A stretch of DNA of 64,000 nt from Ruminococcus sp. (GTDB taxonomy: Bacteria; Bacillota; Clostridia; Oscillospirales; Ruminococcaceae), in NCBI GenBank assembly GCA_016290875.1, contig JAEEVL010000004.1, positions 104,446-168,445 of the forward strand, in the 5' to 3' direction. Below the pieces are notes generated by a model, which searched no databases, was not told the origin of the DNA, and saw only the letters and a list, made by a program, of their open reading frames with translations. The position numbers and the translations under genes are program-made. Below are positions 1 through 10,152 of the stretch, piece by piece (position 1 is the stretch's first letter; every line of letters starts with the position of its first letter).

Positions 1-1985
1 TATCTCATTTCTGTTGATACAACATACAGTGCTGCTCCGTTGAGCATTGCACCGAATATATCGCCGACTGACTGATCAAAACAGTAGCTTGCAAACTGGA
101 GCATTCTGTCCTTTGAAGACATTTCAAAGACTTGCTCATACGACTTTATGAGTCCTATAAGACCTGTATTTTCAAGTATTACGCCCTTCGGCTTTCCTGT
201 TGTTCCTGATGTATAGATACAGTAAACAATGTTATTCGATTTGTTTACTATCTCAGGATTTCTACTGTTACCGTTCCATACTGTTTCATCTGAAAGTTCG
301 ATAGCAGTTATTCCTTCAGGTAGAGTTATTGCTTCATTCGTGTACTTCAGCACTACCTTTGCAGCACTGTCTTCAAGCATGAATGCTATTCTGTCCTCAG
401 GATATGTAGGATCTATCGGCAGATATGCTCCTCCTGACTTGATAACACCATATATGCCTCCTATCATCTCAAGACTTCTGTCTGTGATAATTGCTACAAA
501 ATCATCTGGCTTTACTCCAAGTTCTCTCAGCTTATATGCAAGGCTGTTTGCTCTTGCATTGAGTTCTGCATATGTGAGTTTCTTATCCTCAAATACGACT
601 GCTGTATTATCAGGAGTTTGCTTAACCTGTTCCTCAAAAAGCTCTGATATTGTCTTGTCTCTCGGATACTCTGTCTCTGCTGCATTGAAGACGTTAAGTA
701 TAGCGTTCTTGTCGGCTTCTGTGATGAACTCAATATCACGAAGTTTGCGATCAGGCTCTGTCACGAACTGCTCGATTATCTTAAGAACGCTCTCATGAAG
801 TCCCTTTACAAATTCCGTTGGATACTGTTTGTATGGGAAATCATACTCAAACAGGAACGAATCATTATTCCGTCTCTCACTTACTGAGACAAACAATGAA
901 TCAACGTGAGCGTTTCCCTTCCAGTCTAATTCATATCCTCTTTCTGCCGCCTCAGCAAGTGAAAAGTTCTGATAAGTAACACCAAAGTCAAGCAAACCTT
1001 CTTTGACATTGCAATTCTGCTGAAGAAGTCCGTATGTATAGCGATGATGCTTTAGGAACTTCATTTCAGACTTTTTTACATAACACACAAATTCACTTAC
1101 TGTCATATTATCATCAACATTCATAATAAGCGGAAGCGTAGTAATAAACATGCCTATCGCACTTTTTTCCTTAGCTCTTCTGTTATGAAGTGTCAAAGCC
1201 AGAGATGTGCTCTTACTCGCCGTATATTTAGCCTTTAGAAGACCATACACACCATAAAAGAAGCAAGGCAGACTGATATCATTATTACTGCAAAACTTCT
1301 TGACAGATGATGTGATTTCATCAGAAATTACAGTAACAAAACGTTCTCCGACAATATCATCAGTCTCATTTTCAACTCTTAATTCCTGACCATCATAATC
1401 ATCTATCATTTCCTGCCAGTACTCAGTATCACGCACAAAAGACTTGGAAGAAAGATATTTCTTTTCATTTTCAAGCCATTCAGAATAATCGTAATCTTCT
1501 GTATCTTCGTAATCATTGCCTAGCTTTTTCTCAATAGCGTAAGCTACCATATCGTCAAATTTGTAAGTACCGACAGCATCAGAAAGAAGATGATGAATAT
1601 TAGAATACAACGCCCATGTATCTTCATCTTTAATGCGTACAATATATATTTTTAACAGCGGAATATCGTATCCGAACACACATTCATTCAGTTTATTAGC
1701 TATCCATTTATTGTACTCTTCCATATTTTTCAATTCAACAAGTGGATACTTACATTCTCTAAATTCACAGACATACATCTTAGCAGCACCGGTTTCATCC
1801 GTGCATATCTGAGTTCTCATTACTGAGGATGCCTTTATTACATCATTAACACTGTCATTTATAATTTCATAGCTAACATTCTTTTGGAAAACAATATCGC
1901 TGCTGTTATTGTTTACACTCGTTTCCGGATAATAGAGTTCTCTTTTAAAAATTTCTTTCTGAGCTAATGATAAATCTAGAAGCAT
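1..1985 (-). CDS. Non-ribosomal peptide synthetase, partial (condensation + adenylation)
   Basis: The gene runs off the left edge, leaving 661 codons of its N-terminal part. Residues 1 to about 430 read as a condensation domain with His-His-Leu-Leu-Ser-Asp-Ala at 131-137, a version of HHxxxDG whose last Gly is Ala. An adenylation domain follows: LTYAELN near 468 and the core YTSGTTGKPKG near 587-597. The product would activate an amino acid as an adenylate and condense it in peptide natural-product synthesis. ATG at 1985 is preceded by AAGG about 10 nt upstream. The substrate code and carrier domain lie outside the window. An N-terminal C domain suggests an elongation or lipo-initiating module. 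Family call is sure; product unknown. Confidence 0.9.
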   Translation of the reverse strand, partial: MLLDLSLAQKEIFKRELYYPETSVNNNSSDIVFQKNVSYEIINDSVNDVIKASSVMRTQICTDETGAAKMYVCEFRECKYPLVELKNMEEYNKWIANKLNECVFGYDIPLLKIYIVRIKDEDTWALYSNIHHLLSDAVGTYKFDDMVAYAIEKKLGNDYEDTEDYDYSEWLENEKKYLSSKSFVRDTEYWQEMIDDYDGQELRVENETDDIVGERFVTVISDEITSSVKKFCSNNDISLPCFFYGVYGLLKAKYTASKSTSLALTLHNRRAKEKSAIGMFITTLPLIMNVDDNMTVSEFVCYVKKSEMKFLKHHRYTYGLLQQNCNVKEGLLDFGVTYQNFSLAEAAERGYELDWKGNAHVDSLFVSVSERRNNDSFLFEYDFPYKQYPTEFVKGLHESVLKIIEQFVTEPDRKLRDIEFITEADKNAILNVFNAAETEYPRDKTISELFEEQVKQTPDNTAVVFEDKKLTYAELNARANSLAYKLRELGVKPDDFVAIITDRSLEMIGGIYGVIKSGGAYLPIDPTYPEDRIAFMLEDSAAKVVLKYTNEAITLPEGITAIELSDETVWNGNSRNPEIVNKSNNIVYCIYTSGTTGKPKGVILENTGLIGLIKSYEQVFEMSSKDRMLQFASYCFDQSVGDIFGAMLNGAALYVVSTEMR

Positions 1986-2020
1986 ATTCGTATTCCTTAC
2001 CTTTCTGTTTTATTATAACA

Positions 2021-2096
2021 AAAAATGCTATAAGAAAATAAAGCATCAAGACATTACAATACAGTAAGCCTGCTTTGATTTTCTTATAGCATTTTT
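2021..2096. repeat. Long inverted repeat upstream of the NRPS gene
   Basis: Arms at 2021-2045 and 2071-2096 are complementary over about 25 bp with one extra base in the right arm, around a 25-nt loop. It lies 36-111 nt upstream of the NRPS start, so it could fold in the 5' leader, act as an operator, or be a small mobile-element remnant. Confidence 0.6.
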
Positions 2097-2406
2097 ATAA
2101 TTCTATAAAATACAACTTTTTATATCGTTAAAAATGAGCAATGAAAATGCGTCAATCAACTTGATATGAATTAATGTCACTTTACTCCGAAAGTTATTCT
2201 GAATCAATAGATCTTTTAAAATGGACTTAGATTGATATGTATTTATAACTGATGATATGTGTGTTGCTGTATTATATGAAAATATGCTGAGTAAAAATCT
2301 TTGTAGCATTCTATTGCTTATAGTAGTAATTCTTTTTATACGTTATTAAATATGTTGTTAAGTACTTCTTAATAACTTTTGTTTTATAATATAGTTGTTG
2401 TATGAT

Positions 2407-2613
2407 TCATAACACTCTTGAACGTTTTTTACGTAAACTAACAGTATGAATCTGCACAAAAATATTGATAAAGGCATCAATTACTATCTTATAAGCAATC
2501 AATTTGAACGCTTTTCCAAGATAGAATACATATTTCAGCCTTTTCACAATTTTTTCAAAATGAACCGAATAATGTCCGATAGGAGCAGTATCCGCGTTCC
2601 TGTCACCTCCTGA
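2407..2613 (-). other. Open frame behind a good SD but lacking a start codon; rest of the gap
   Basis: Between an in-frame TAG just above 2613 and TGA at 2407-2409 there are 69 sense codons of fairly protein-like composition (for example ADTAPIGHYSVHFEKI). An AGGAGG sits at its 5' end, but no ATG, GTG or TTG lies at the right spacing; the first in-frame GTG is about 24 codons in. I do not recognise the sequence. It may be a remnant. A second frame gives a 20-codon ORF from the GTG touching the SD. The rest of 1986-3087 is AT-rich and holds only short repeats, such as ATAACTATC at 2783 and 2834. Confidence 0.25.
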
Positions 2614-3087
2614 CTACACTTTTATAATACTTAAAGCCCGTGAGTATAACTCAAAAAGATCAGAGAATCTTCTTTCAAAAATTTCTGATCAATTATGGGT
2701 AAAAAATAGATAGTATTAAAACAACTGGAAAGAGTGTAGTAGGTTTAAAGGGTGAGACTGTTTTGTGAATAAAGGTTGATGTATAACTATCTTGGCTTAT
2801 AATTAAAATACAGGGAGTAGAACAAAAAAAATTATAACTATCCGTTGTTTATTATACCATTCGGAACTTGTTTTGTCAACGAATCACACTAAAAATCTTC
2901 ACCAAATCTTATATAAATATATTATAGCTTAAATTATGAATTGCCTCACTTAAATCTATTTTTGCTATAAATATTGCGTTATAAAGCATTTGTTCAATAT
3001 CACAAACAAATAATATAACCAACAACCCAAAACGATTCGTATAAGATTTACTATTCTTTCGCTATCCAATTCTCTCCTATAATCTAA

Positions 3088-3123
3088 AAAAGAGCAGGGC
3101 TTTTAAAGCTCTGCTCTTTTTTT
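3088..3123. terminator. Bidirectional intrinsic terminator
   Basis: A stem of AAGAGCAG-type arms around a GGC/AGC-rich middle is flanked by A and T runs on both sides. It ends minus-strand transcription from the GGDEF/EAL gene and could also stop plus-strand transcription. Confidence 0.8.
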
Positions 3124-3192
3124 GTCCGTTGATTGTTCAACCAATTCTCTAAACACTAATAATTACTTCATGTTAATCTGAATATAAGTGCT

Positions 3193-5432
3193 TCATACAA
3201 GTCCTGTCACAAGCTTTTCTGCGTCCTCTGCCGATAACGGTCTTCCCCAAATAAAGCCCTGTATATAGTCACAGCCGATACTGCGCAGAGCTTCTATCTG
3301 TTCTGTGTCCTCGACACCTTCTGAGATAACATCAAGTCCCATAATATGCCCCATTGATATCATGGCAGCAACATACTGCTTCGAGGATTCATTCACATTT
3401 ATCTTGTCAATAAATGACTTGTCTATCTTCAAAAGGTCCGCCGGTATCTTACTAAGGTAGCTAAGCGACGAGTATCCGGTACCGAAATCATCTATTGCAA
3501 GCTTTACGCCCATATCGTTGAGTCTGTTTATGCAATCAAGTGCTTTATCAGCAGAATCCAGCAGTATAGACTCCGTGATCTCTATCTCCAGCTGCTCGGG
3601 AGCGATACCGCTGCTTGCTATCAGATCACATATCTCCTCAACAAAGCCGTTCTTCATAATATGCCGTACCGAAGCATTAAGGCTGAGCGTCAGTTTCAGG
3701 TCAGTTTTTTTCAGGAGACTGCTGAAAAATCCAACTGCCTTCTTGAATACCATACTGTCGACCTTATCGATAAGTCCGACTTTTTCTGCAATAGGTATGA
3801 ACTCACCCGGCGAAATAAAACTTCCGTCTGCATCTTTCATACGGGCAAGTGCTTCAAATCCGCGAAGATTGTGCTCCATATCGTACTGTGGCTGAAGATT
3901 GAAGTATATCGTGTCATTTTCAAGAGCAGCTCTTATCTTGTTCTCTACCTCAAGAGTACGCTCATTTTTGAGGATACCGGAGACAAATCTGAGAATATGA
4001 TCACTGCTTTTAGCTTTCTTTATCTCATTCATCGCCGCACTTGCATATGAAATGAGGGAGTCAGCTGTTTCGGCATCAGTAGGATATTCAGCATAGCCAA
4101 AGCTTGCTGTCACATACAGATCATAGCCGTCAACAGTCATATTTTCGCTGAGTACATCTACGTACTTGCTGATAGTGTACTTCAGGACTTCTTCGGTTGG
4201 ATATTCCCATATAACAAGCATGAATTCATCGCCGTTTATGCGTGTTATGAATTTGGATGCAGTTCTGTCTTGGGCATGAGACAGCTCTTTCCAGCGCCTT
4301 GATATTTCTTTCAGAACCTGATTGCCTGCATCAAGTCCGAAAGTATCATTAATGCTTTTGAAATTGTTCAGGTCAATATATACTGCGGCAAACTTCTCTT
4401 TGCTCTCAATGAGGTCCGAAATATAATCTGTACAGGCAGAGCGGTTCGGCAAGCCTGTCAGAGCATCTGTATAGCTCATGTGTCTCAGTCGCTTCATCGC
4501 ATTATAACGCGCTATATGTGATGAAACAAAGAATGTCGTGAGTTCAAGAGTCTCCTTGATACGCATTGTGTTATTCGTATCAAAATTAGTTGCCCATATA
4601 TAGCCGAGAAATTCCGAACCCTGACGAAGAGGAAACAACACCACGCTCACTACTCCGGCTTCAACAAGAGTTTGGTACCATGGATTATTTATGCGGCTGT
4701 AATACTCCATATCAGCCTTATCCTGTATTATAATGCAGTCGCCCTCTTTGCCTATCATATTTCTCCAGGAAGCGGCTATTTCATAAAAGTTTGCAAACTC
4801 TGTAACTCGCTTGAGTGAACTGTTTTCCTTGAAATCAGTGGCGAGAATAGAGTAGTTCTCTTCTCTCTCGTTAAGAAGAAGCACCGTACAGCATTCAGCC
4901 TTGCATATCTGACGTATCTCAGAGATATAACGCCTTCCATTGCGTCTCTGAGATTGGTAGCTCTGTGAAGCTTGATACAGGTCTTGAGAACGTCAGTCGA
5001 GGTCTGTGCGCTGTGGACAGTATTAAGGATATTATCTGCACTTCTGCTTGGAGTAGCCGTATATGTGCAGTAATACTTGTTTCCTTCTTCGTATGCCATT
5101 GGTATAACATATATATCAAACCACATATCAACAGAATTCAGATGAACATATGTATGCACCTCTTCCTTCTGTATCGCAGCACGATAGCACACATCTTCAA
5201 AACTGCGGGTTTTCGGGAAATATTTATAGTATAACGAGCTCGGTACAAATGTAGTCGTTTCGCCGGGTGAAAGCGCTGCTGTACCGTCCTTGATACGGAT
5301 GTCTATCATATCAATGTATTTCTGATTACAGGCAGCAAGACAAATGTCTCCATATCCTCCGTCAGCTGTTTTTTCGACAGATACGATACAAGTCGGAGAA
5401 AAAAAGGTATCAACAAATTGCTTCAGATCCAT
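3193..5432 (-). pseudogene. PAS-GAF-GGDEF-EAL cyclic-di-GMP protein broken by a frameshift
   Basis: Two overlapping frames together make one protein of about 745 residues. Frame 1 starts at ATG 5432 behind AAGGAG and encodes a PAS-like sensor. At about 4918-4926 the homologous reading passes to frame 2, which continues as GAF, GGDEF and EAL. The minus strand reads TCTCTGAG there; removing one CT restores GVISEIRQICKAECC. The GGDEF site is degenerate (NGDEF). The EAL domain keeps EALAR, the Asn of LSLNAS, EIEITES, IDDFGTGYSS, LKIDKSF, EGVE and IQG, so the intact form would probably be a cyclic-di-GMP phosphodiesterase. The downstream frame alone would have to start at GTG 4884 with no convincing SD. 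Real mutation, phase variation and sequencing error cannot be told apart here. Confidence 0.8.
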
Positions 5433-5635
5433 ATTTACTCCTTTCTGCGGTTATCAGGTAATTTATCTCCAAAAGCCGCAATGCGCAGCAAGTTAATTTC
5501 ATAGAACAAGTCTGTTACATAGTATATAATTATACAATTTTATTATATATCTATTATCTTTAAAATGCAATAGATAAACTTTTAATACTATTTGTACAAA
5601 CTATTAAAAGTGATATATGGATGGTCGCCAAACAG

Positions 5636-5664
5636 TTGAAATTAAAAATATTATATGATATAAT
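5636..5664 (+). promoter_or_regulatory. ktrBA promoter
   Basis: TTGAAA (5636-5641), a 17-nt spacer and TATAAT (5659-5664) with an extended TG before the -10. Transcription would start near 5671, which rules out a coding start at 5621. Confidence 0.85.
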
Positions 5665-5728
5665 AAGCAGTGGCACTGTCATACAAGAGTATTCAGCTGC
5701 CAAATCGCATGATATTCGGAGAAAATCA

Positions 5729-7063
5729 ATGAAAAAGAATAAAATAAAAAAAGCCAGTCACAACTCTTTCAGAGTCATAAGTCTCGGCTTCATAATACTG
5801 ATACTTACCGGAGCCCTTCTGCTCATGCTTCCGATAGCGTCAAAGGGACGTACTGTCACGCCATTCAAGGATACGCTATTCACAGCCATATCGGCTTCAT
5901 GCGTTACCGGACTTGTTGTCAAAGATACCGCGACTCACTGGTCATATTTTGGTCAGGCGATAATACTAACCCTTATTCAGATAGGCGGTATGGGCGTTAT
6001 CACTATCGGACTGATGTTCACAAGGCTGTCCGGCAAAAAGATAGGATTGGGATTCCGCGGTATGATGCAGGATTCTATCTCTGCCCCACAGGTCGGCGGT
6101 ATCTTAAGTCTGACAAAGTTCATTCTGAAGACTACCGCTATCATAGAGCTTACCGGAGCCGCTCTTCTCTATCCCGTGTTCTGCCGGGATTTCGGCGCAG
6201 TTAAGGGCATATGGTACTCGCTGTTCCACTCGGTATCTGCTTTCTGTAACGCCGGATTTGACCTTATGGGAGTTCGCGAACCGTTTTCATCAATGACGAG
6301 CTACGGCGGGAACATCTACGTAAATATCATTCTGATGCTGCTAATCATAACCGGCGGTATCGGTTTCCTGACATGGGACGATATAGTCCAGCACAGGCAC
6401 CATTTCAAAAAATACCGTTTGCAGACAAAAATAGTCCTTACAGCATCGGGGCTGCTGATACTTCTGCCGGCATTGTTCTTCTTTTTTGCGGAATATTCAA
6501 ACGAACCTATCAAGGAACGCATACTTCATTCTTTCTTCCAGTCCGTAACTGCACGAACAGCCGGCTTCAATACAGCTGACCTGTCTGTGATGCGTGAGCC
6601 TTCCGCTGCTCTTATGACCGTCCTTATGCTAATCGGCGGCTGTTCCGGTTCAACGGCAGGCGGTATGAAAACATCTACCGTAGCCGTGCTGTTCCTTGCA
6701 GCTCTGAGCGTTTTCCGCCGCAAAAACGACGTAGAATGCTTCAATCGGCGTATCTCGCCCGACACTCTGCGTACCGCAGGCGCGATACTCTTTATGTACA
6801 TAACGCTTTCGATGTCAACAGGCGTAGCTATCTGCCTGATAGAATCGCTTCCGCTAACGAGCTGTATGTTTGAAACTGGCTCGGCTCTCGGAACAGCAGG
6901 CGTAACGCTCGGAATCACTACATCACTTTCACTTCCGTCACATATCATACTCATGGTACTGATGTTTGCAGGCCGTGTCGGCGGTCTTACGCTGATATAT
7001 GCCGCTTTCGGCTCAAACGCCGAAATATCAAGACTTCCGCAGGAAAAGATAACTGTCGGTTGA
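5729..7063 (+). CDS. ktrB: KtrB/TrkH-family potassium transporter, membrane subunit
   Basis: 444 residues. Integral membrane K+ channel-like subunit that works with a cytosolic RCK regulator. The four pore loops of the family are visible: SCVTGL, CNAGFD, TAGFNT and GTAGVTLG, each with the selectivity-filter glycine. Start chosen at ATG 5729 because CGGAGAA lies 7-8 nt upstream and the promoter at 5636-5664 lies inside the longer frame. ktrA follows 22 nt downstream with its own SD, so the two form an operon. No c-di-AMP riboswitch was recognised in the leader. Confidence 0.93.
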   Translation: MKKNKIKKASHNSFRVISLGFIILILTGALLLMLPIASKGRTVTPFKDTLFTAISASCVTGLVVKDTATHWSYFGQAIILTLIQIGGMGVITIGLMFTRLSGKKIGLGFRGMMQDSISAPQVGGILSLTKFILKTTAIIELTGAALLYPVFCRDFGAVKGIWYSLFHSVSAFCNAGFDLMGVREPFSSMTSYGGNIYVNIILMLLIITGGIGFLTWDDIVQHRHHFKKYRLQTKIVLTASGLLILLPALFFFFAEYSNEPIKERILHSFFQSVTARTAGFNTADLSVMREPSAALMTVLMLIGGCSGSTAGGMKTSTVAVLFLAALSVFRRKNDVECFNRRISPDTLRTAGAILFMYITLSMSTGVAICLIESLPLTSCMFETGSALGTAGVTLGITTSLSLPSHIILMVLMFAGRVGGLTLIYAAFGSNAEISRLPQEKITVG

Positions 7064-7085
7064 TCGCTAATAAAGGAGAATTATT

Positions 7086-7724
7086 ATGAAATCAGTTTTA
7101 ATAGTTGGCGCAGGCCAGTTCGGAATACATATCGCTAAACGTATGGCAAATCTCCGCTGCGAGATAATGGCTGTTGACAGCGAAGAGGAGCGTATCAACG
7201 CTATACTCCCCTATGCTACAAACGCTCAGATCGGTGACAGCACAAATGCGGACTTTATGAGTTCGCTCGGCATTCCGGATTACGATGTATGTATCGTCAC
7301 GATCAGCGACAGCTTCCAGGATTCACTCGAAACAACAGCTCTCCTCAAAGAGCTCGGTGCCCGCAAGGTCATTTCACGAGCACAGAACGACGTACAAGAA
7401 AAATTCCTGCTTCGCAATGGCGCTGACGAAACAGTATACCCCGAAAAACAGACTGCCATAAGACTCGCGACCAAAGAAGCCTCTGATGACATTCTCGATG
7501 TTTTCCAGCTCGACCGCAACATCAACATCTATGAGGTCCGCGTTCCTAAGGCGTGGAACAACAGATCTATCGCTGAACTCGACATACGTAAAAAGCACAA
7601 TCTCAATATCATCGCAGTCCGTGTCGGTGACCAGCTCGTTCTCCCGACACCTGATATGATTCTAAGCACCGATGATGCTATTCTACTTCTCGGCAATATG
7701 AAGGATATACAAAAAGCATTCTGA
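7086..7724 (+). CDS. ktrA: KtrA/TrkA-type potassium uptake regulator (RCK)
   Basis: 212 residues, the normal length for KtrA. Residues 1-130 form the nucleotide-binding RCK_N (Rossmann) domain with GAGQFG at 8-13 and the acidic AVD after beta-2; the remainder is RCK_C, where c-di-AMP binds in several Firmicutes. It forms the cytosolic gating ring on KtrB. The SD AAAGGAG sits 7 nt before the ATG. A strong terminator follows, closing a two-gene operon. Confidence 0.93.
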   Translation: MKSVLIVGAGQFGIHIAKRMANLRCEIMAVDSEEERINAILPYATNAQIGDSTNADFMSSLGIPDYDVCIVTISDSFQDSLETTALLKELGARKVISRAQNDVQEKFLLRNGADETVYPEKQTAIRLATKEASDDILDVFQLDRNINIYEVRVPKAWNNRSIAELDIRKKHNLNIIAVRVGDQLVLPTPDMILSTDDAILLLGNMKDIQKAF

Positions 7725-7736
7725 CAGTATAAAATA

Positions 7737-7766
7737 AAGCGCTGCTTTGATAGCAGCGCTTCTTTT
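7737..7766. terminator. Terminator after ktrA
   Basis: Perfect 10-bp stem AAGCGCTGCT/AGCAGCGCTT with a TTGAT loop, followed by CTTTTA. It lies between convergent ktrA and the acyl-CoA synthetase gene. Confidence 0.8.
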
Positions 7767-7781
7767 ATTATCATCAGTTTA

Positions 7782-10130
7782 TTACTGATACTTTGCCTTG
7801 TCCATCTCACGGATAGCAGCACGGCGGATCTTGCCGCTGCCGACTGTCTTGGGAAGCTCAGGAACGAACTCAACGACACGGGGGTACTTGTAAGGAGCAG
7901 TACGATTCTTTACATATTCCTTTATCTCCTTGACAAGCTCTTCGGAACCTTCTGTTCCCTTTGTCAGAACGATAGTAGCCTTTACTACCTGTCCGCGAAT
8001 CTCATCCGGTACGCCGGTTACAGCACATTCAAGCACATAAGGAAGTTCCATAAGTACGCTCTCGATCTCGAACGGTCCGATACGGTAGCCTGAGGACTTG
8101 ATAACATCATCCACTCTGCCGACATACCAGAAGTAACCGTCTTCGTCTACCCATGCAGTATCGCCTGTATGGTAGTAGCCGTCACGCCATGTCTCAGCTG
8201 TGTTCTCCTCATCGCCGTAGTAGCATAGTGCAAGTCCGGGAACACCGTATCCGGGAGCATTGCTGTCTTTGAGCTTTACGCAGATCTCACCGGTCTCACC
8301 GACACCTGCGGGAGTGCCGTCAGGGAGAAGAACCTGTACATCATACTGAGGATTGGGTTTGCCCATGCTTCCGGGCTTAGGCTCCATGCCAACAACGTTT
8401 GCGATAGTAAGAGTTGTCTCAGTCTGACCGAAACCTTCCATGAGCTTAATACCGGTTGCCTTATAGAACTGGTGGAATACCTCGGGATTGAGAGCCTCAC
8501 CTGCGATGCAGGCATATTTCAGTGATGAAAGGTCATACTTTGAAAGGTCTTCCTTGATGAAGAAACGGTACATTGTAGGAGGTGCGCAGAATGAAGTGAT
8601 ATTGTACTTCTTGAACATCGGGAGGATATCGTCTGCGTGGAAGCGATCGAAGTCGTATACGAATACTGCTGCTTCATTCATCCACTGACCGTAGAGCTTA
8701 CCCCAGAGAGCTTTTCCCCAACCGGTGTCAGAAATTGTGAAGTGCAGACCGTTCGGATCAGCGTTCTGCCAGTAACGTGCAGTTACATAGTGACCGAGCG
8801 GATACTGATAGCTGTGGAGAACGAGCTTAGGATTGCCTGATGTACCTGAGCTGAAGAAGATAAGCATAGGATCTGTACCACAGGGAGTATCAGCAGTACG
8901 CTCAAAGTGTGTGCTGTATGCGGGAAGTTCCTCGTTGAAGTCGTGCCACCCTTCACGCTGACCGTTCACGATGATCTTTGTCTTCAGCGAAGGAGATACA
9001 GCACAAGCCTTGTCTACTTCCTCTGTGATCTCGCCGTCGGCAGAACAAACTATCGCCGATACTTCAGCTGAATTGAAACGATACTCAAAATCATGCTCCT
9101 TGAGCATATTTGATGCAGGAATAACAAGAGCACCGATGCGGTGGAGTGCGATTATCGAGAACCAGAACTGATAGTGGCGCTTCAGGACGAGCATTACGCG
9201 GTCGCCCTTCTTGATACCGAGCGACTTAAAATAATTTGCTGTCTGACATGAATAGCGCTTTATGTCCTTGAATGTGAAAGTACGCTCGTTATGGTTTACA
9301 TCAACATATATCATAGCTGTCTTGTCAGGACATTTCTCAGCCATTGCATCAACAATATCGTATGCAAAGTTGAACTTGTCCTGATTTTCAAAATGTACGC
9401 CGCTGAGCACACCCTCTTCATTTGTTTCGCAGGAAACGAACTTATCTGCAACAGGGTGAAGAAGACCAGCCTTGTCAACATTTGTGAGGTGATGCTCTGC
9501 GATGTGCTCCTTATACTCAGCCATGCCGGTTGTACCGCGCGGAGCCATAACGAAAGCATAGATCTCACAGTCCTCGCCGCCGAGAGCAACTTCATCATGA
9601 GGCATGGAACTGTCATAGTAGATACAGTCGCCTTCGTGAAGTATCTCTGTGTGTGAACCGACTGTCATACGGAGAGTACCCTTGATAACGATATCCATCT
9701 CCTGACCTGCGTGGCTCGACATATGGAGCGGTTCGGAAAGAGCTTCCTCAGAGTAAGGGATAACTACGTGGAAAGGCTCAACTGTCTTGTTCTTGAATCT
9801 TGAAGCAAGGCGATTGTATGCGAAACCCTTTCTGCGGACGATCGGTACTCCCTCGCCCTTTCTTGTGATAGTATAGCCGCTGAGCTCAGGGCTGCTTCCT
9901 TCCATGAGGTCTGTTATTTCAACATTGAATTTATTTGCACACTTGTATATAAAGGTAAAGCTGAAATCCAGTTCGCCGGACTCAAACTTCTTGTATTCGT
10001 CTACTGAATAGCCTGTGACTGCAGCCATTTCTTCAACAGATATGGCGAGATCTTCACGCAGACGTGAAATTCGCTCTGCGACCTCTCTGATTCGCTCGTC
10101 TGCATTCTGCAAATTCAAATTTCCGCTCAT
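7782..10130 (-). CDS. XRE HTH - cupin - acyl-CoA synthetase fusion
   Basis: 782 residues. Residues about 10-65 are an XRE helix-turn-helix. About 110-200 is a cupin with a His-x3-His-x3-Glu-x6-Gly first motif and a PHDEV second motif. From about 245 to the end is an AMP-binding acyl-CoA synthetase with the SSGTSGNPK P-loop-like motif, EGFGQTETT and the YHTGDTAW and GRVDDVIK C-terminal motifs. The enzyme part should convert a carboxylic acid, ATP and CoA to acyl-CoA. It resembles medium/branched-chain ligases; the true acid is not readable. Start at ATG 10130 behind AAGGAG. A T-box leader controls it, so supply is tied to amino-acid starvation. This fits assimilation of branched or aromatic acids into amino acids (inference). 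Confidence 0.88.
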   Translation of the reverse strand: MSGNLNLQNADERIREVAERISRLREDLAISVEEMAAVTGYSVDEYKKFESGELDFSFTFIYKCANKFNVEITDLMEGSSPELSGYTITRKGEGVPIVRRKGFAYNRLASRFKNKTVEPFHVVIPYSEEALSEPLHMSSHAGQEMDIVIKGTLRMTVGSHTEILHEGDCIYYDSSMPHDEVALGGEDCEIYAFVMAPRGTTGMAEYKEHIAEHHLTNVDKAGLLHPVADKFVSCETNEEGVLSGVHFENQDKFNFAYDIVDAMAEKCPDKTAMIYVDVNHNERTFTFKDIKRYSCQTANYFKSLGIKKGDRVMLVLKRHYQFWFSIIALHRIGALVIPASNMLKEHDFEYRFNSAEVSAIVCSADGEITEEVDKACAVSPSLKTKIIVNGQREGWHDFNEELPAYSTHFERTADTPCGTDPMLIFFSSGTSGNPKLVLHSYQYPLGHYVTARYWQNADPNGLHFTISDTGWGKALWGKLYGQWMNEAAVFVYDFDRFHADDILPMFKKYNITSFCAPPTMYRFFIKEDLSKYDLSSLKYACIAGEALNPEVFHQFYKATGIKLMEGFGQTETTLTIANVVGMEPKPGSMGKPNPQYDVQVLLPDGTPAGVGETGEICVKLKDSNAPGYGVPGLALCYYGDEENTAETWRDGYYHTGDTAWVDEDGYFWYVGRVDDVIKSSGYRIGPFEIESVLMELPYVLECAVTGVPDEIRGQVVKATIVLTKGTEGSEELVKEIKEYVKNRTAPYKYPRVVEFVPELPKTVGSGKIRRAAIREMDKAKYQ

Positions 10131-10152
10131 AACAATCGCTCCTTATCATAAA

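Noticed and set aside
2103..2309. 68-codon ORF on the minus strand in the AT-rich gap
   Set aside because: No SD, low-complexity composition and no resemblance to a protein family; it fits chance in AT-rich DNA.
3518..4050. Plus-strand ORFs opposite the GGDEF/EAL gene
   Set aside because: They are antisense shadows of a conserved coding region without SD or family motifs; the same applies to many ORFs opposite other genes.
5621..5728. N-terminal extension of ktrB from ATG 5621
   Set aside because: It contains a consensus extended -10 promoter, while ATG 5729 has a good SD and gives the usual KtrB start.
5433..5728. Possible c-di-AMP (ydaO) riboswitch before ktrB
   Set aside because: The predicted transcript leader is only about 58 nt and shows none of the conserved ydaO elements.
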